Of a stretch of 64,000 nucleotides of DNA, positions 16,704 through 24,431 are shown piece by piece. The translations under genes were made by a program, and so were the position numbers. How positions within the stretch are numbered: the stretch's first letter is position 1; each line of letters starts with the position of its first letter. The DNA comes from BP-133 sp040756995 (lineage in GTDB: Bacteria; Actinomycetota; Acidimicrobiia; IMCC26256; BP-133): positions 28,770 to 92,769 of the forward strand of contig JBFLYK010000027.1 in the NCBI GenBank assembly GCA_040756995.1, read 5' to 3'. Under the pieces are notes generated by a model, which saw only the letters and a program-made list of their open reading frames with translations, ran no database searches and was not told the origin of the DNA.

Positions 16704-16999
16704 TGGTCCGGGTCGTGCTGCCCGCCCACCTCAAGACGCTGGCCGGCGTCGACGGGGAGGTGCAGCTCGAGGTCCCGCGGCCGGTCACCACCGAGGCGGT
16801 GCTCGACGCGCTCGAAGCGCGCTACCCCGTCCTCGGTGGGACCGTCCGCGACCGCGCCACCGGCCGTCGCCGCCCGTTCATCCGCTTCTTCGCCGGCGAG
16901 GAGGATCTGTCGCACGACCCCGCCGACGCCCCCCTCCCATCCGCCGTGGCCAGTGGCGCCGAGCCGTTCTGCATCATCGGCGCCATGGCCGGCGGATAG
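16703..16999 (+). CDS. MoaD/ThiS-like ubiquitin-fold sulfur carrier
   Basis: 98 residues. VRVVLPAHLKTLAGVDGEVQLEV, TTEAVLDALEARYPVL and RPFIRFFAGEEDLS follow the beta-grasp MoaD pattern. The chain ends ...IIGAMAGG, the C-terminal di-glycine needed for adenylation and thiocarboxylation in this family. Start ATG overlaps the TGA of the BNR protein gene. No E1-like (MoeB/ThiF) or MoaE gene is nearby, so the activating enzyme would be encoded elsewhere. Whether it is a sulfur carrier or a protein modifier cannot be told from sequence. Confidence 0.82.
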   Translation: MVRVVLPAHLKTLAGVDGEVQLEVPRPVTTEAVLDALEARYPVLGGTVRDRATGRRRPFIRFFAGEEDLSHDPADAPLPSAVASGAEPFCIIGAMAGG

Positions 17000-17022
17000 G
17001 CGAACCCACGAATGACCGGGGG

Positions 17023-17544
17023 CTAGAACTCGTAGAAGAGGATGCCGTTCGGGTACCGCGTCGCCTTGACGGCGAACTGGCTGTATCGCTTCCCCGAATG
17101 GAGGTACATGCTGCCGAGATTGCCGGAGCAGTTGCTGCTGTTCCGGGTGATCCGGCCGGAGGTGTTCGGCACCTCGCAGACGATGAGCCCGAACCCCCGA
17201 ATGCCGTAGTAGTCGTTGACGTGGAATCGGGACAGCGTCCGGTCCCCGCCGGCACAGTTCACCACCACACCGGGGTTGTAGTGCCGGTGCGGCTTGGTGG
17301 AGTAGTCGACCCACGTCTCGGTGCACTTTCCGCCCGAGCCGTCCTTGTCATCGGCTGTGATCTTGAAATAGTTGGTGACCTCGTCACCGTCCTTGTCCTG
17401 GTACCAGCTCGCGCTGCCCCTCCGGCCGTTCTCCGAGAAGGACTTCTTCTTCACGAGCCTGTCTTCGGCGTGGGCGGGAAGGGTCCCCGCCACAAACACG
17501 CTGGCCACGAGCGCGAGCGTGATGCAGGCGCGACGACGGAACAC
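17023..17544 (-). CDS. Secreted protein of unknown function
   Basis: 173 residues. The signal peptide is clear: MFRRRACITLALVASVF, then a cleavage site after PAHA. The mature part is polar, rich in Gly, Asp, Lys and Tyr, with four Cys (CTETW, VNCAGG, LIVCEV, NCSGN) that could form two disulfides. It contains the segment SASWYQDKDGDEVTNYFKIT. No family is recognised. It is monocistronic, with about 200 bases upstream before the next gene. Confidence 0.65.
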   Translation of the reverse strand: MFRRRACITLALVASVFVAGTLPAHAEDRLVKKKSFSENGRRGSASWYQDKDGDEVTNYFKITADDKDGSGGKCTETWVDYSTKPHRHYNPGVVVNCAGGDRTLSRFHVNDYYGIRGFGLIVCEVPNTSGRITRNSSNCSGNLGSMYLHSGKRYSQFAVKATRYPNGILFYEF

Positions 17545-17743
17545 TGTGCCTCCTGACTCCCCAGCTAGGGCGAACCGCTGCCCCGATCGGACGCGAGCGG
17601 GTTCGCCGGAAGGTGTTCTGTGTGTCGGACCGGTGGGCTCCCCAGCTTCTCCGGCCTCGAATGTCCCAGCTACGTAAAGCGAATTACCGGAACAGCATAT
17701 ACCCAGGTCAGAGGCAAGAAATTCCGGATATGGAGGAGACTTT

Positions 17744-20296
17744 TCAGGCTCTTCTCATACTGAGCTGGCGGGCCAGGCGGCCGCACAGCAACCATGCCAG
17801 CAGCCCGACCGCCAGCGAGCCGGCGAAGGCGGCCGGGGAGCCGAATCCCCGCAGCAGCGGCGGGTACACCTGCCAGTGCGTGAGATAGAGCGCCAGTGAC
17901 ATGCCGGCCACCGCGCCGACGATCCGGTTGAGCGGGCGGGGGATCGGGAGGGTCGGAACCCACAGCAGGAGCAGCATCCCGCCGCCGACGATGACCTCCC
18001 GCAAGGGTTGCGCCCCCCAGTAGCCCCACAGGCCGGGCAGGAGGAGGAGAGACACGACGAGCCTCTGCCGGGCGGTGGTGGCCACGGCACCGGCCCAGCC
18101 GAGGGCGAAGAGCCACAGGACGGTCTCCGGCTGGGACGTCCCATGATGCGACGCCAGTTCGCCGAAGAGGTCGAGCCGGGCGGCGAGACCCACGACCGCC
18201 ACGGTCAGGGCGGTCCCGAACGGATGGCGTCGTTCATGTCGCCGGACGGCGGGAATGGCCAGCATCGCCGCCAGCCCGGCGAGGATGGTCACGATCGACT
18301 CGATGAACCAGTAGGCCACCCGGGAGTCCGCCCCGCCGAGCAGATGGTTGACGAGGAACACGTGGCGCCACTGGAGCTGGCTGCCCACGGCGGCGGCCAG
18401 GCCGATCCAGGCCATGCTGGGCACGGCGATCCGGGCGATGCTGCGCCACAGGCCCCCCACGGCCCCGAGCCGGAACTGGGCGAAGTTGAATCCGGCCACG
18501 CCCACGAGGATGTGGGCCCCACCCCGGACCTGCCACAGCCCGGTGTGGCTTGCGACGACGAGGAGGATGGAGAGCGCCCGCAGCACCACGCTGGTCTCGA
18601 CGCGGGAGATCAGGCGGCGGGGCGCCGGGGTTGTCACCAGCAGGTCGCCGAGGGGGCGGGTGTGCCAGTCGGCGGGGAGCGAGCCGAGGATGTGCTCCAG
18701 GCCCAGTGAGAGTTCGACGTACGACAGGGAGTCGCCGCCGGCGGCCACGAACGACTCGTCGTCGGCGACGGGCCGGCCGATCACCTCGGCGTACAGCGAC
18801 CGGATGGCGGCCTCCCGGTCGTCGGCGGTGTAGCCGACCTCCCGGTTGTCGCCGCCGGCGCCGCCCTCGGGGTGCGCCGGTGCCGGGGGCGGTGCCAGGT
18901 GCGACACGGCCGGGTAGTCGGGCTTTCCGTTGGCCAGCCGGGGGAGTTCGTCCACCTCGGCGACGGCGACCCGGGACGCCGGAAGCCCGCAGTGGTCGCT
19001 GATCAGCCGGGCGATGACGGCGGCGTGGCCCCGGCCCTGGACGGCCACCACGATCCGCTGGTCGTCCCCGGCGCACAGCCCGGCGACGCCGGCCAGGCTC
19101 ACCAGCCGTTCCAGCTCGTCGAGGTCGACCCGCAGCCCGAACGGTTTGACGAAGCGGCTCCGCCGCCCGATGACCTCGTAGAAGCCGGCGTCGTTGCGAC
19201 GGGCGACGTCGCCCGTCCACAACTCGTCGACGGTGCGGCCGAGGGCCAGATCGGCCGGCCCTTCGGCATAGCCGAGCATGACGTTGGGGCCCGTGTAGAC
19301 GAGTTCGCCGACCTCGCCGCCGTCGGGCCCGGCGCCGTGATCCCCGAAGGGTTCGAGGCGGAACGCCCCACCGGGGACGGGGATGCCGATGGCCTCGGGG
19401 TACCGGCCGGCCAGGGCCGGGGGCAGATAGGCCATGCGGGCCGTGGCCTCGGTCTGGCCGTACATCACGAAGAACTCCCAGCCGTCACGCTCGCCCAGGG
19501 CGGCGTAGCGGCGGACCTGGTCGGGCGCCAGCCGGCCGCCGGCCTGGGTGACGTAGCGCAGCGTGGGCAGCGCCATCTCGTCGAACCCGACCCGGTCGAG
19601 GAGCTCGAACGTGTAGGGCACGCCGGCCAGGCTGGTGGCGCCCGTCATCCGGAACAGATCCCAGAAACAGCGGTCGACGACCGAAAGGTCGGTCAGCACG
19701 AGGCAGGCCCCGGCGCTGAGATAGCTGTTGATGACCGACAGCCCGTAGCAGTAGGGCATCGGCAGCGTGGTCGGCGCCCGGTCGGCCGGGGTGAGCCCGA
19801 GGTAGGCGCCGATGGCGTCGGCGTTGGCCTGCAGGTTCCGACGGGACAGCCGGACGAGCTTGGCCGTGCCCGTCGTCCCGGACGTCGACAGCAACAGGGC
19901 CAGGTCGGGATGGAGCTCGTGGCCCGACCGCGGGCGGCGGGCCTCCACGGCCCATTCCGAACCGGCCTCCATGACCACGTCGGGGTCGTAGGCCTCGACG
20001 ACCCGCCGGGCCCGGCCGTCCGCGCCCGGCGGCAGGAGCACGACGGGATGACGCCCCCGCAGCGCGGCGAGGTAGGCGACCAGCGCGCCGACGGTGTTGG
20101 CCGCCTCGACGGCCACGAGGCGGCGCGGCGACCCGAGCCGCTCAGCCGTGTCCGCCACCCGGCGGTCGAGCTCCCGGTAGGTCAGCTCGCCCCCGGCCGT
20201 GAGAACGGCCGGCGCGTCGCCGTGGACCGAGAGGTCGTCGACGAAGACCGCCGGGGCGGCGGGCGCGGCGGGACTGAGGGCACGGGGGGTCGACAC
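17744..20296 (-). CDS. Adenylation - carrier protein - membrane acyltransferase fusion
   Basis: 850 residues in three modules. (1) An ANL adenylation domain, about 15-465, with STSGTTGTAK (137-146), VMYGQTEATARM, LWTGDVARRNDAGFYEVIGR and the catalytic-lysine motif ANGKPDYP (K458). (2) A carrier domain, about 490-560, with the phosphopantetheine serine in GGDSLSY (S523). (3) An integral membrane acyltransferase-3 domain, about 570-845, with many helices, RALSILLVVASHTG (H584) and SLALYLTHWQVYP. It would activate an amino or carboxylic acid, load it on its own carrier and pass it to a membrane acceptor; this is inferred from domains. The start is GTG at 20296 without a ribosome site, inside an iron-box-like sequence. 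It diverges from an MFS exporter gene. Confidence 0.88.
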   Translation of the reverse strand: MSTPRALSPAAPAAPAVFVDDLSVHGDAPAVLTAGGELTYRELDRRVADTAERLGSPRRLVAVEAANTVGALVAYLAALRGRHPVVLLPPGADGRARRVVEAYDPDVVMEAGSEWAVEARRPRSGHELHPDLALLLSTSGTTGTAKLVRLSRRNLQANADAIGAYLGLTPADRAPTTLPMPYCYGLSVINSYLSAGACLVLTDLSVVDRCFWDLFRMTGATSLAGVPYTFELLDRVGFDEMALPTLRYVTQAGGRLAPDQVRRYAALGERDGWEFFVMYGQTEATARMAYLPPALAGRYPEAIGIPVPGGAFRLEPFGDHGAGPDGGEVGELVYTGPNVMLGYAEGPADLALGRTVDELWTGDVARRNDAGFYEVIGRRSRFVKPFGLRVDLDELERLVSLAGVAGLCAGDDQRIVVAVQGRGHAAVIARLISDHCGLPASRVAVAEVDELPRLANGKPDYPAVSHLAPPPAPAHPEGGAGGDNREVGYTADDREAAIRSLYAEVIGRPVADDESFVAAGGDSLSYVELSLGLEHILGSLPADWHTRPLGDLLVTTPAPRRLISRVETSVVLRALSILLVVASHTGLWQVRGGAHILVGVAGFNFAQFRLGAVGGLWRSIARIAVPSMAWIGLAAAVGSQLQWRHVFLVNHLLGGADSRVAYWFIESIVTILAGLAAMLAIPAVRRHERRHPFGTALTVAVVGLAARLDLFGELASHHGTSQPETVLWLFALGWAGAVATTARQRLVVSLLLLPGLWGYWGAQPLREVIVGGGMLLLLWVPTLPIPRPLNRIVGAVAGMSLALYLTHWQVYPPLLRGFGSPAAFAGSLAVGLLAWLLCGRLARQLSMRRA

Positions 20297-20336
20297 AGGT
20301 TAGGGATACCTAAGATGCGCCTTTTCGTCCAGCCAA
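20295..20336 (-). promoter_or_regulatory. IdeR/DtxR-like iron box and leaderless promoter
   Basis: On the minus strand positions 20313-20295 read TTAGGTATCCCTAACCTGT. This matches 14 of 19 positions of the DtxR/IdeR consensus TTAGGTTAGSCTAACCTAA as I know it. It overlaps a candidate -10 (TAGGTA, 20312-20307), spaced 18 bases from a candidate -35 (TTGGCT, 20336-20331). It ends on the GTG start, so transcription would begin within a few bases of the start codon and an iron-loaded regulator would block it directly. Site identity is inferred from sequence match and position. Confidence 0.55.
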
Positions 20337-20401
20337 CTGTGCTGCGATCGTCCCAAATGTGACCGATTAATCCCGGCGGAGCCGAGCGTCCATCTGATGT
20401 C

Positions 20402-21715
20402 ATGAACGCGATGACCGTCTTCCACCGACTGCTCGGCAACACGCTGGCCACCGGCGTCACGAGTTCGTTCCTCTGGTTCGCCTTGACCTTCTGGGTCTTC
20501 CTCGAGACCCGGTCGGTCGTGGCCACCGGCGTCATCGGCGGGGCCTTCAGCATCTCCTCGGCGCTGATCGGGCCGCTGTTCGGCACGTTCGCCGACCACC
20601 ACCGCAAGCACACCGCCATGATGCTGTCAACCGCCGTCTCGGCCATGTGCTTCGCCGTGGCCACCGCCATCTTCGTGGCCGTCGACGCCCGGGACCTGCT
20701 GCGGTTGCGCAGCCCCTGGTTCTGGCTGCTGGTCGGCGTGACGCTGCTGGGTTCGGTGGCCGGCCAGATGCGCAACATCGCCCTGTCGACCTGCGTCACC
20801 CTCCTCGTTCCCGACGAGCGGCGCGACCGGGCCAACGGGCTCGTCGGCACCGTCACCGGCGTGTCGTTCGCCATCACCTCCGTCTTCAGCGGCCTGGTCA
20901 TCGGCAGCGTCGGCATGGGCTGGGCCTACTACGGCTCGCTGGCCCTCACCCTCGGTGCCCTGGCCCACCTGCGGCGCATCGAGATCGACGAGCCGCGGCC
21001 GGTGCCGACGGGCGAGGCGGGCGGGCCGAGACACGTCGACGTGCGGGGCGCCCTCGAGGCCATCCGGGCCGTGCCCGGCCTGCGGCTGCTGATCCTCCTG
21101 GCGGCCTTCAACAACCTGCTGGCCGGCGTCTTCATGGCCCTGATGGACGCCTACGGCCTCTCGCTGGTCTCCGTCGAGACGTGGGGTTTCCTCTGGGGCC
21201 TCATCAGCCTGGCCTTCATCGGCGGCGGGCTGTTCGTCGCCCGCAAGGGCCTCGGCTCCCGGCCGCTGCGGCTCATCCTCCTCGGCAACCTCGTCAACTG
21301 GGCGGTGTGCTCCACCTTCGCCCTGCGGTCGTCGATCGTCATGCTGACCATCGGCATGGTCGTCTGGCTGGCCCTGATCCCGGTCATCGAAGCCGCCGAG
21401 CAGACGATCCTGCAGCGTTCCATCCCCTACGAACGCCAGGGTCGCGTCTTCGGCTTCGCCCAGCTGGTCGAGAACGCCGCCTCACCGCTCACGGCCTTCT
21501 TCATGGCTCCGCTGGCCGAAGCGGTCTTCATCCCGCTCATGACGGACGGGCGCGGTGCCGACTGGATCGGCGGCTGGTTCGGCACCGGCCCGGAGCGCGG
21601 TCTGGCCCTGATGTTCTCGCTGGCCGGCCTGATCGGCGTCGCCGTCACCGCCCTGGCCCGGGCGTCGGCCTCCTACCGAAACCTGTCGGTCGCAGTGACA
21701 TCGCCGTCAGTCTGA
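20402..21715 (+). CDS. MFS transporter
   Basis: 437 residues with about 12 hydrophobic segments. The loop motif GPLFGTFADHHRKHTAM between helices 2 and 3 is the MFS A-motif region. The late segment RVFGFAQLVENAASPLTAFFMAPLAEAVF resembles a group of actinobacterial and firmicute drug/siderophore-type MFS exporters. It is divergent from the iron-box-controlled adenylation/acyltransferase gene, with 105 bases between starts, so export of that enzyme's product is a reasonable inference. The start may be ATG 20402 or 20411; neither has a strong ribosome site. The 3' end overlaps the convergent LigD-polymerase gene by 9 bases. Confidence 0.85.
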   Translation: MNAMTVFHRLLGNTLATGVTSSFLWFALTFWVFLETRSVVATGVIGGAFSISSALIGPLFGTFADHHRKHTAMMLSTAVSAMCFAVATAIFVAVDARDLLRLRSPWFWLLVGVTLLGSVAGQMRNIALSTCVTLLVPDERRDRANGLVGTVTGVSFAITSVFSGLVIGSVGMGWAYYGSLALTLGALAHLRRIEIDEPRPVPTGEAGGPRHVDVRGALEAIRAVPGLRLLILLAAFNNLLAGVFMALMDAYGLSLVSVETWGFLWGLISLAFIGGGLFVARKGLGSRPLRLILLGNLVNWAVCSTFALRSSIVMLTIGMVVWLALIPVIEAAEQTILQRSIPYERQGRVFGFAQLVENAASPLTAFFMAPLAEAVFIPLMTDGRGADWIGGWFGTGPERGLALMFSLAGLIGVAVTALARASASYRNLSVAVTSPSV

Positions 21716-22618
21716 CGCTGGGGACCGGCCCGGCAGTCGCTGGTCCGACTCCAGCATCGGCCGGGAGAGGTCGCCGAGGCGCTCGAGCCGCCGCAGGACG
21801 GTCGCGGTGTCGAAGAGCAGCGGTGTCTCGCCTCGGGCGGCGGCCTCCAGCTCCTCCCACCGCAGCGGCGTGGAGACCGACGGGAAGCCCAGGGCCCGCA
21901 CCGAGTAGACGGCCGCGGTCGACTTCCGTTCGTCGTTCTGGTTCCAGTCGATCAGCACCCGTCCGGCCCGCAGGCTGCGGTCCTGCCGGTCGACCACGAG
22001 CTCGGGATGTCGCTGCGCCAGCTCCCGGGCGACGTCCCGCACGTAGCTCTTGGCCTCGGCATAGCCGTGGACCGGCGCCAGCGGGACGACGACGTGCAGC
22101 CCAAACCCGCCCGACGTCTTGGGCACGGCCCGCAGCCCGTCCCGGTCGAGGACGTCGCGCACCAGCACTGCCACCGCGGCGGCCGTGGCCGGCGCGGCGT
22201 CCGGTGCCGGGTCGAGATCGAAGACCAGCGCCGTGGGCCGATCCACCGCCGGACGGCGGCCGAGCAGCGGATGCAGCTCGATGGCGGCCAGGTTGACCAT
22301 CCAGGCGAGGGCGGCGATCTCGTTGACGATGCAGTAGTTCGGCGGCCGCCGCGTCCCCGGCCGCCCCGGCACCGGGTGCGTCGGGATCCACTCCGGCGGC
22401 GCCGGGCAGGTCGTCTGGAACCAGCCCTGGGCGTCGACGCCGTCGGGCCAGCGGCCGAGCGTCAGCGGCCGTTCCTCCAGATGGGGCAGCAGGACGGGGG
22501 CGACGGCGAGGTAGTACCGCAGCAGATCACCTTTGGTGGTGCCCGTCTCCGGCCAGAGCACCTTGTCCTCGTTGGTGAAGCGGATGGACCGGCCGGCGAT
22601 GTCGAGCCGGTCGGTCAC
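21707..22618 (-). CDS. LigD-type polymerase/primase domain protein
   Basis: 303 residues. Stand-alone polymerase domain of bacterial non-homologous end joining (archaeo-eukaryotic primase fold). It shows FTNEDKVLWPETGTTKGDLLRYY (start of the domain), the catalytic acidic pair in LVFDLDPAP, KTSGGFGLHVVVPL (nucleotide binding) and VLIDWNQNDERKSTAAVYSVR with the third acidic residue. Start GTG at 22618 overlaps the ligase stop (GTGA). Split polymerase and ligase genes are known in actinobacteria. No Ku gene is in the window. Confidence 0.92.
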   Translation of the reverse strand: MTDRLDIAGRSIRFTNEDKVLWPETGTTKGDLLRYYLAVAPVLLPHLEERPLTLGRWPDGVDAQGWFQTTCPAPPEWIPTHPVPGRPGTRRPPNYCIVNEIAALAWMVNLAAIELHPLLGRRPAVDRPTALVFDLDPAPDAAPATAAAVAVLVRDVLDRDGLRAVPKTSGGFGLHVVVPLAPVHGYAEAKSYVRDVARELAQRHPELVVDRQDRSLRAGRVLIDWNQNDERKSTAAVYSVRALGFPSVSTPLRWEELEAAARGETPLLFDTATVLRRLERLGDLSRPMLESDQRLPGRSPASD

Positions 22619-23646
22619 GCCGCCGTGCTTTCCAGCTGGGCGAACGTGCACGAGCTCGGCTCACGGTCGGGCCGCCACCGCCGGAAGTGGGCGGCGTGGC
22701 GGAACCGGTCGCCTTCCCAGGTGTCGAAGGCGACCTCGCAGACGAGCTCGGGCCGCAGCGGCACCCAGTCCTGATGGTCGCCGGGCCGCCACCGGCCGGC
22801 GGCACCGGGCAGATTCCCCAACCGGCCGCCGCCGAGCAGGAAGCCACCTTCCCAGGGGTGCCCGGCCAGCGCCGTGACGTACGGCGCCAGCTCGAGGACG
22901 AGCTCCCGCCGGCGGGCCGCCGGGAAGCTGGCCACGACCCCGACGTGGTGCAGGACGCCGGCGTCGTCGTACAGCCCGAGCAGCAGCGAGGCGACGGCCG
23001 GTTCGTCGACGGCCAGCCGGACGCCGCCCACGACGCAGTCGGCGGTGTGCTCCGGCTTCACCTTGACCATCGAGCGGCGCCCCGGTTCGTAGGGCTGGTC
23101 GAGCCGCTTCGCCACCACGCCGTCGATCCCCACCGCCGGCCCCTCCAACCACGCCGAGGCCACGGCGGGGTCGCGGGTGAGGGGCGTCAGCTGCAGCGGC
23201 GACGGCGCGTCGACCAGGAGCGCCTCGAGCGCCACCCGCCGCCGCTCGAACGGCCACGGTCGCAGGTCCTCACTGTCGACGGCGAGGACGTCGAAGAGCG
23301 CCAAGCAGGCCGGTGTCTCCCGGCGCAGCCGTTCCACCCGGGACGCCGCCGGATGCAGCCGGGCCAGCAGCGCACCGAAGTCCGCCGCCTCGCCGCGGCG
23401 GACCATGAGCTCGCCGTCGAGGACGAAGGCCCGCCGCGGCAACGCCTGCAGCGCTTCGACGATCTCGGGGAAGTACCGCGACAGCGGTCGCTCCTGCCGG
23501 CTGAAGAGCTCGACGTCGGCGCCGGAACGGAAGGCGAGACAACGGAACCCGTCCCACTTCGGCTCGAAGGCGTACCCTTCGCCGGCCGGCAGCGTCCGGG
23601 CCAGCCGGGCCAGCATGGGCCGCACCGGTGGTCCGAACGGAAGCAA
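22615..23646 (-). CDS. ATP-dependent DNA ligase (LigC/LigD ligase-like)
   Basis: 343 residues. Motif I is FEPKWDGFRCLAF with the lysine that takes AMP. Motif III/IIIa appears as FVLDGELMV and LALFDVLAVDSEDLR, motif IV as GIDGVVAKR, motif V as RSMVKVKPEHTADCVVGG. An OB-fold C-terminal part contains ELVCEVAFDTWEGDRFRH. It lacks polymerase and phosphoesterase domains. It is translated with the LigD-type polymerase gene immediately downstream and likely acts with it in double-strand break repair. Five bases separate it from gpmA upstream. Confidence 0.92.
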   Translation of the reverse strand: MLPFGPPVRPMLARLARTLPAGEGYAFEPKWDGFRCLAFRSGADVELFSRQERPLSRYFPEIVEALQALPRRAFVLDGELMVRRGEAADFGALLARLHPAASRVERLRRETPACLALFDVLAVDSEDLRPWPFERRRVALEALLVDAPSPLQLTPLTRDPAVASAWLEGPAVGIDGVVAKRLDQPYEPGRRSMVKVKPEHTADCVVGGVRLAVDEPAVASLLLGLYDDAGVLHHVGVVASFPAARRRELVLELAPYVTALAGHPWEGGFLLGGGRLGNLPGAAGRWRPGDHQDWVPLRPELVCEVAFDTWEGDRFRHAAHFRRWRPDREPSSCTFAQLESTAA

Positions 23647-23651
23647 TGCCG

Positions 23652-24416
23652 TCAGCCGCCTCCGGTTTGCGCCGCCACCGCCGACGCCGCGGCGGCCACG
23701 GCCTCCGGGTCGCCGAGCGCCCGCTCCAGCGGAGCCTTCCCGGTGTCGACGGGCCGGAACTCGTCGTCGAGCTCGTAGAGCAGCGGCACGCCGGTCGGCA
23801 GGTTCACCTCGGCGATGTCGGTATCGGAGATCCCGTCGAGATGCTTGACCAGCGCCCGGAGGCTGTTGCCGTGGGCGGCGACCAGCACCACCTCACCGGC
23901 GGCCAGGTCGGGCACGATCCGGTCGTAGAACCAGGGCAGGGCCCGGGCCACGACGTCCTTCAGACATTCGGACGCCGGCACCAGCTCCGGGGGCAGGTGG
24001 GCCCAGGCCGGATGGTGGTTGGGATTGTGGGGGTTGTCGGCGCTCACCGGCGGCGGTGGGGTGTCATAGCTGCGCCGCCACAGCTTCACCTGCGCCTCGC
24101 CGAACTCGGCCACCGTCTGCTTCTTGTCCTTGCCCGTCAGGTCGCCGTAGTGCCGTTCGTTGAGCCGCCACGAGCGCCGCACCGGCAGCCACAGCCGGCC
24201 CATCACGTCGAGGGCGAGGTTGGCCGTGCGGATGGCCCGCACCTGCAGTGACGTGTGGACGATCGTGGGCCGCACACCGGCCTCGGTGAGCACCTGCCCG
24301 GCCTGCCGGGCCTGCTCCTCACCAACCGGCGAAAGGTCGGAGTCGACCCACCCCGTAAAGAGGTTGGCCCGGTTCCACTCACTCTCTCCATGACGCAGCA
24401 GGATCAACGTCGACAT
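23652..24416 (-). CDS. gpmA: 2,3-bisphosphoglycerate-dependent phosphoglycerate mutase
   Basis: 254 residues, the usual size of GpmA. It interconverts 3- and 2-phosphoglycerate in glycolysis. The phosphohistidine motif LILLRHGESEWN is at the N-terminus. RLNERHYGDLTGKDKKQT and LVAAHGNSLRALVKHLDGISD carry the second catalytic His and the substrate contacts. It lies 15 bases after a P450 gene and 5 before the DNA ligase gene, an odd operon partner set for a glycolytic enzyme. Confidence 0.95.
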   Translation of the reverse strand: MSTLILLRHGESEWNRANLFTGWVDSDLSPVGEEQARQAGQVLTEAGVRPTIVHTSLQVRAIRTANLALDVMGRLWLPVRRSWRLNERHYGDLTGKDKKQTVAEFGEAQVKLWRRSYDTPPPPVSADNPHNPNHHPAWAHLPPELVPASECLKDVVARALPWFYDRIVPDLAAGEVVLVAAHGNSLRALVKHLDGISDTDIAEVNLPTGVPLLYELDDEFRPVDTGKAPLERALGDPEAVAAAASAVAAQTGGG

Positions 24417-24431
24417 GGCGGGCAGTATCGC

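Noticed and set aside
16534..16791. Idea that the BNR protein is a true sialidase
   Set aside because: Asp-box repeats are present, but no catalytic Arg triad, Tyr/Glu pair or signal peptide could be pointed out, so only the propeller fold is claimed.
18872..20362. 496-codon rightward frame opposite the adenylation module
   Set aside because: It is the complement of conserved ANL motifs, and codon bias follows the minus strand.
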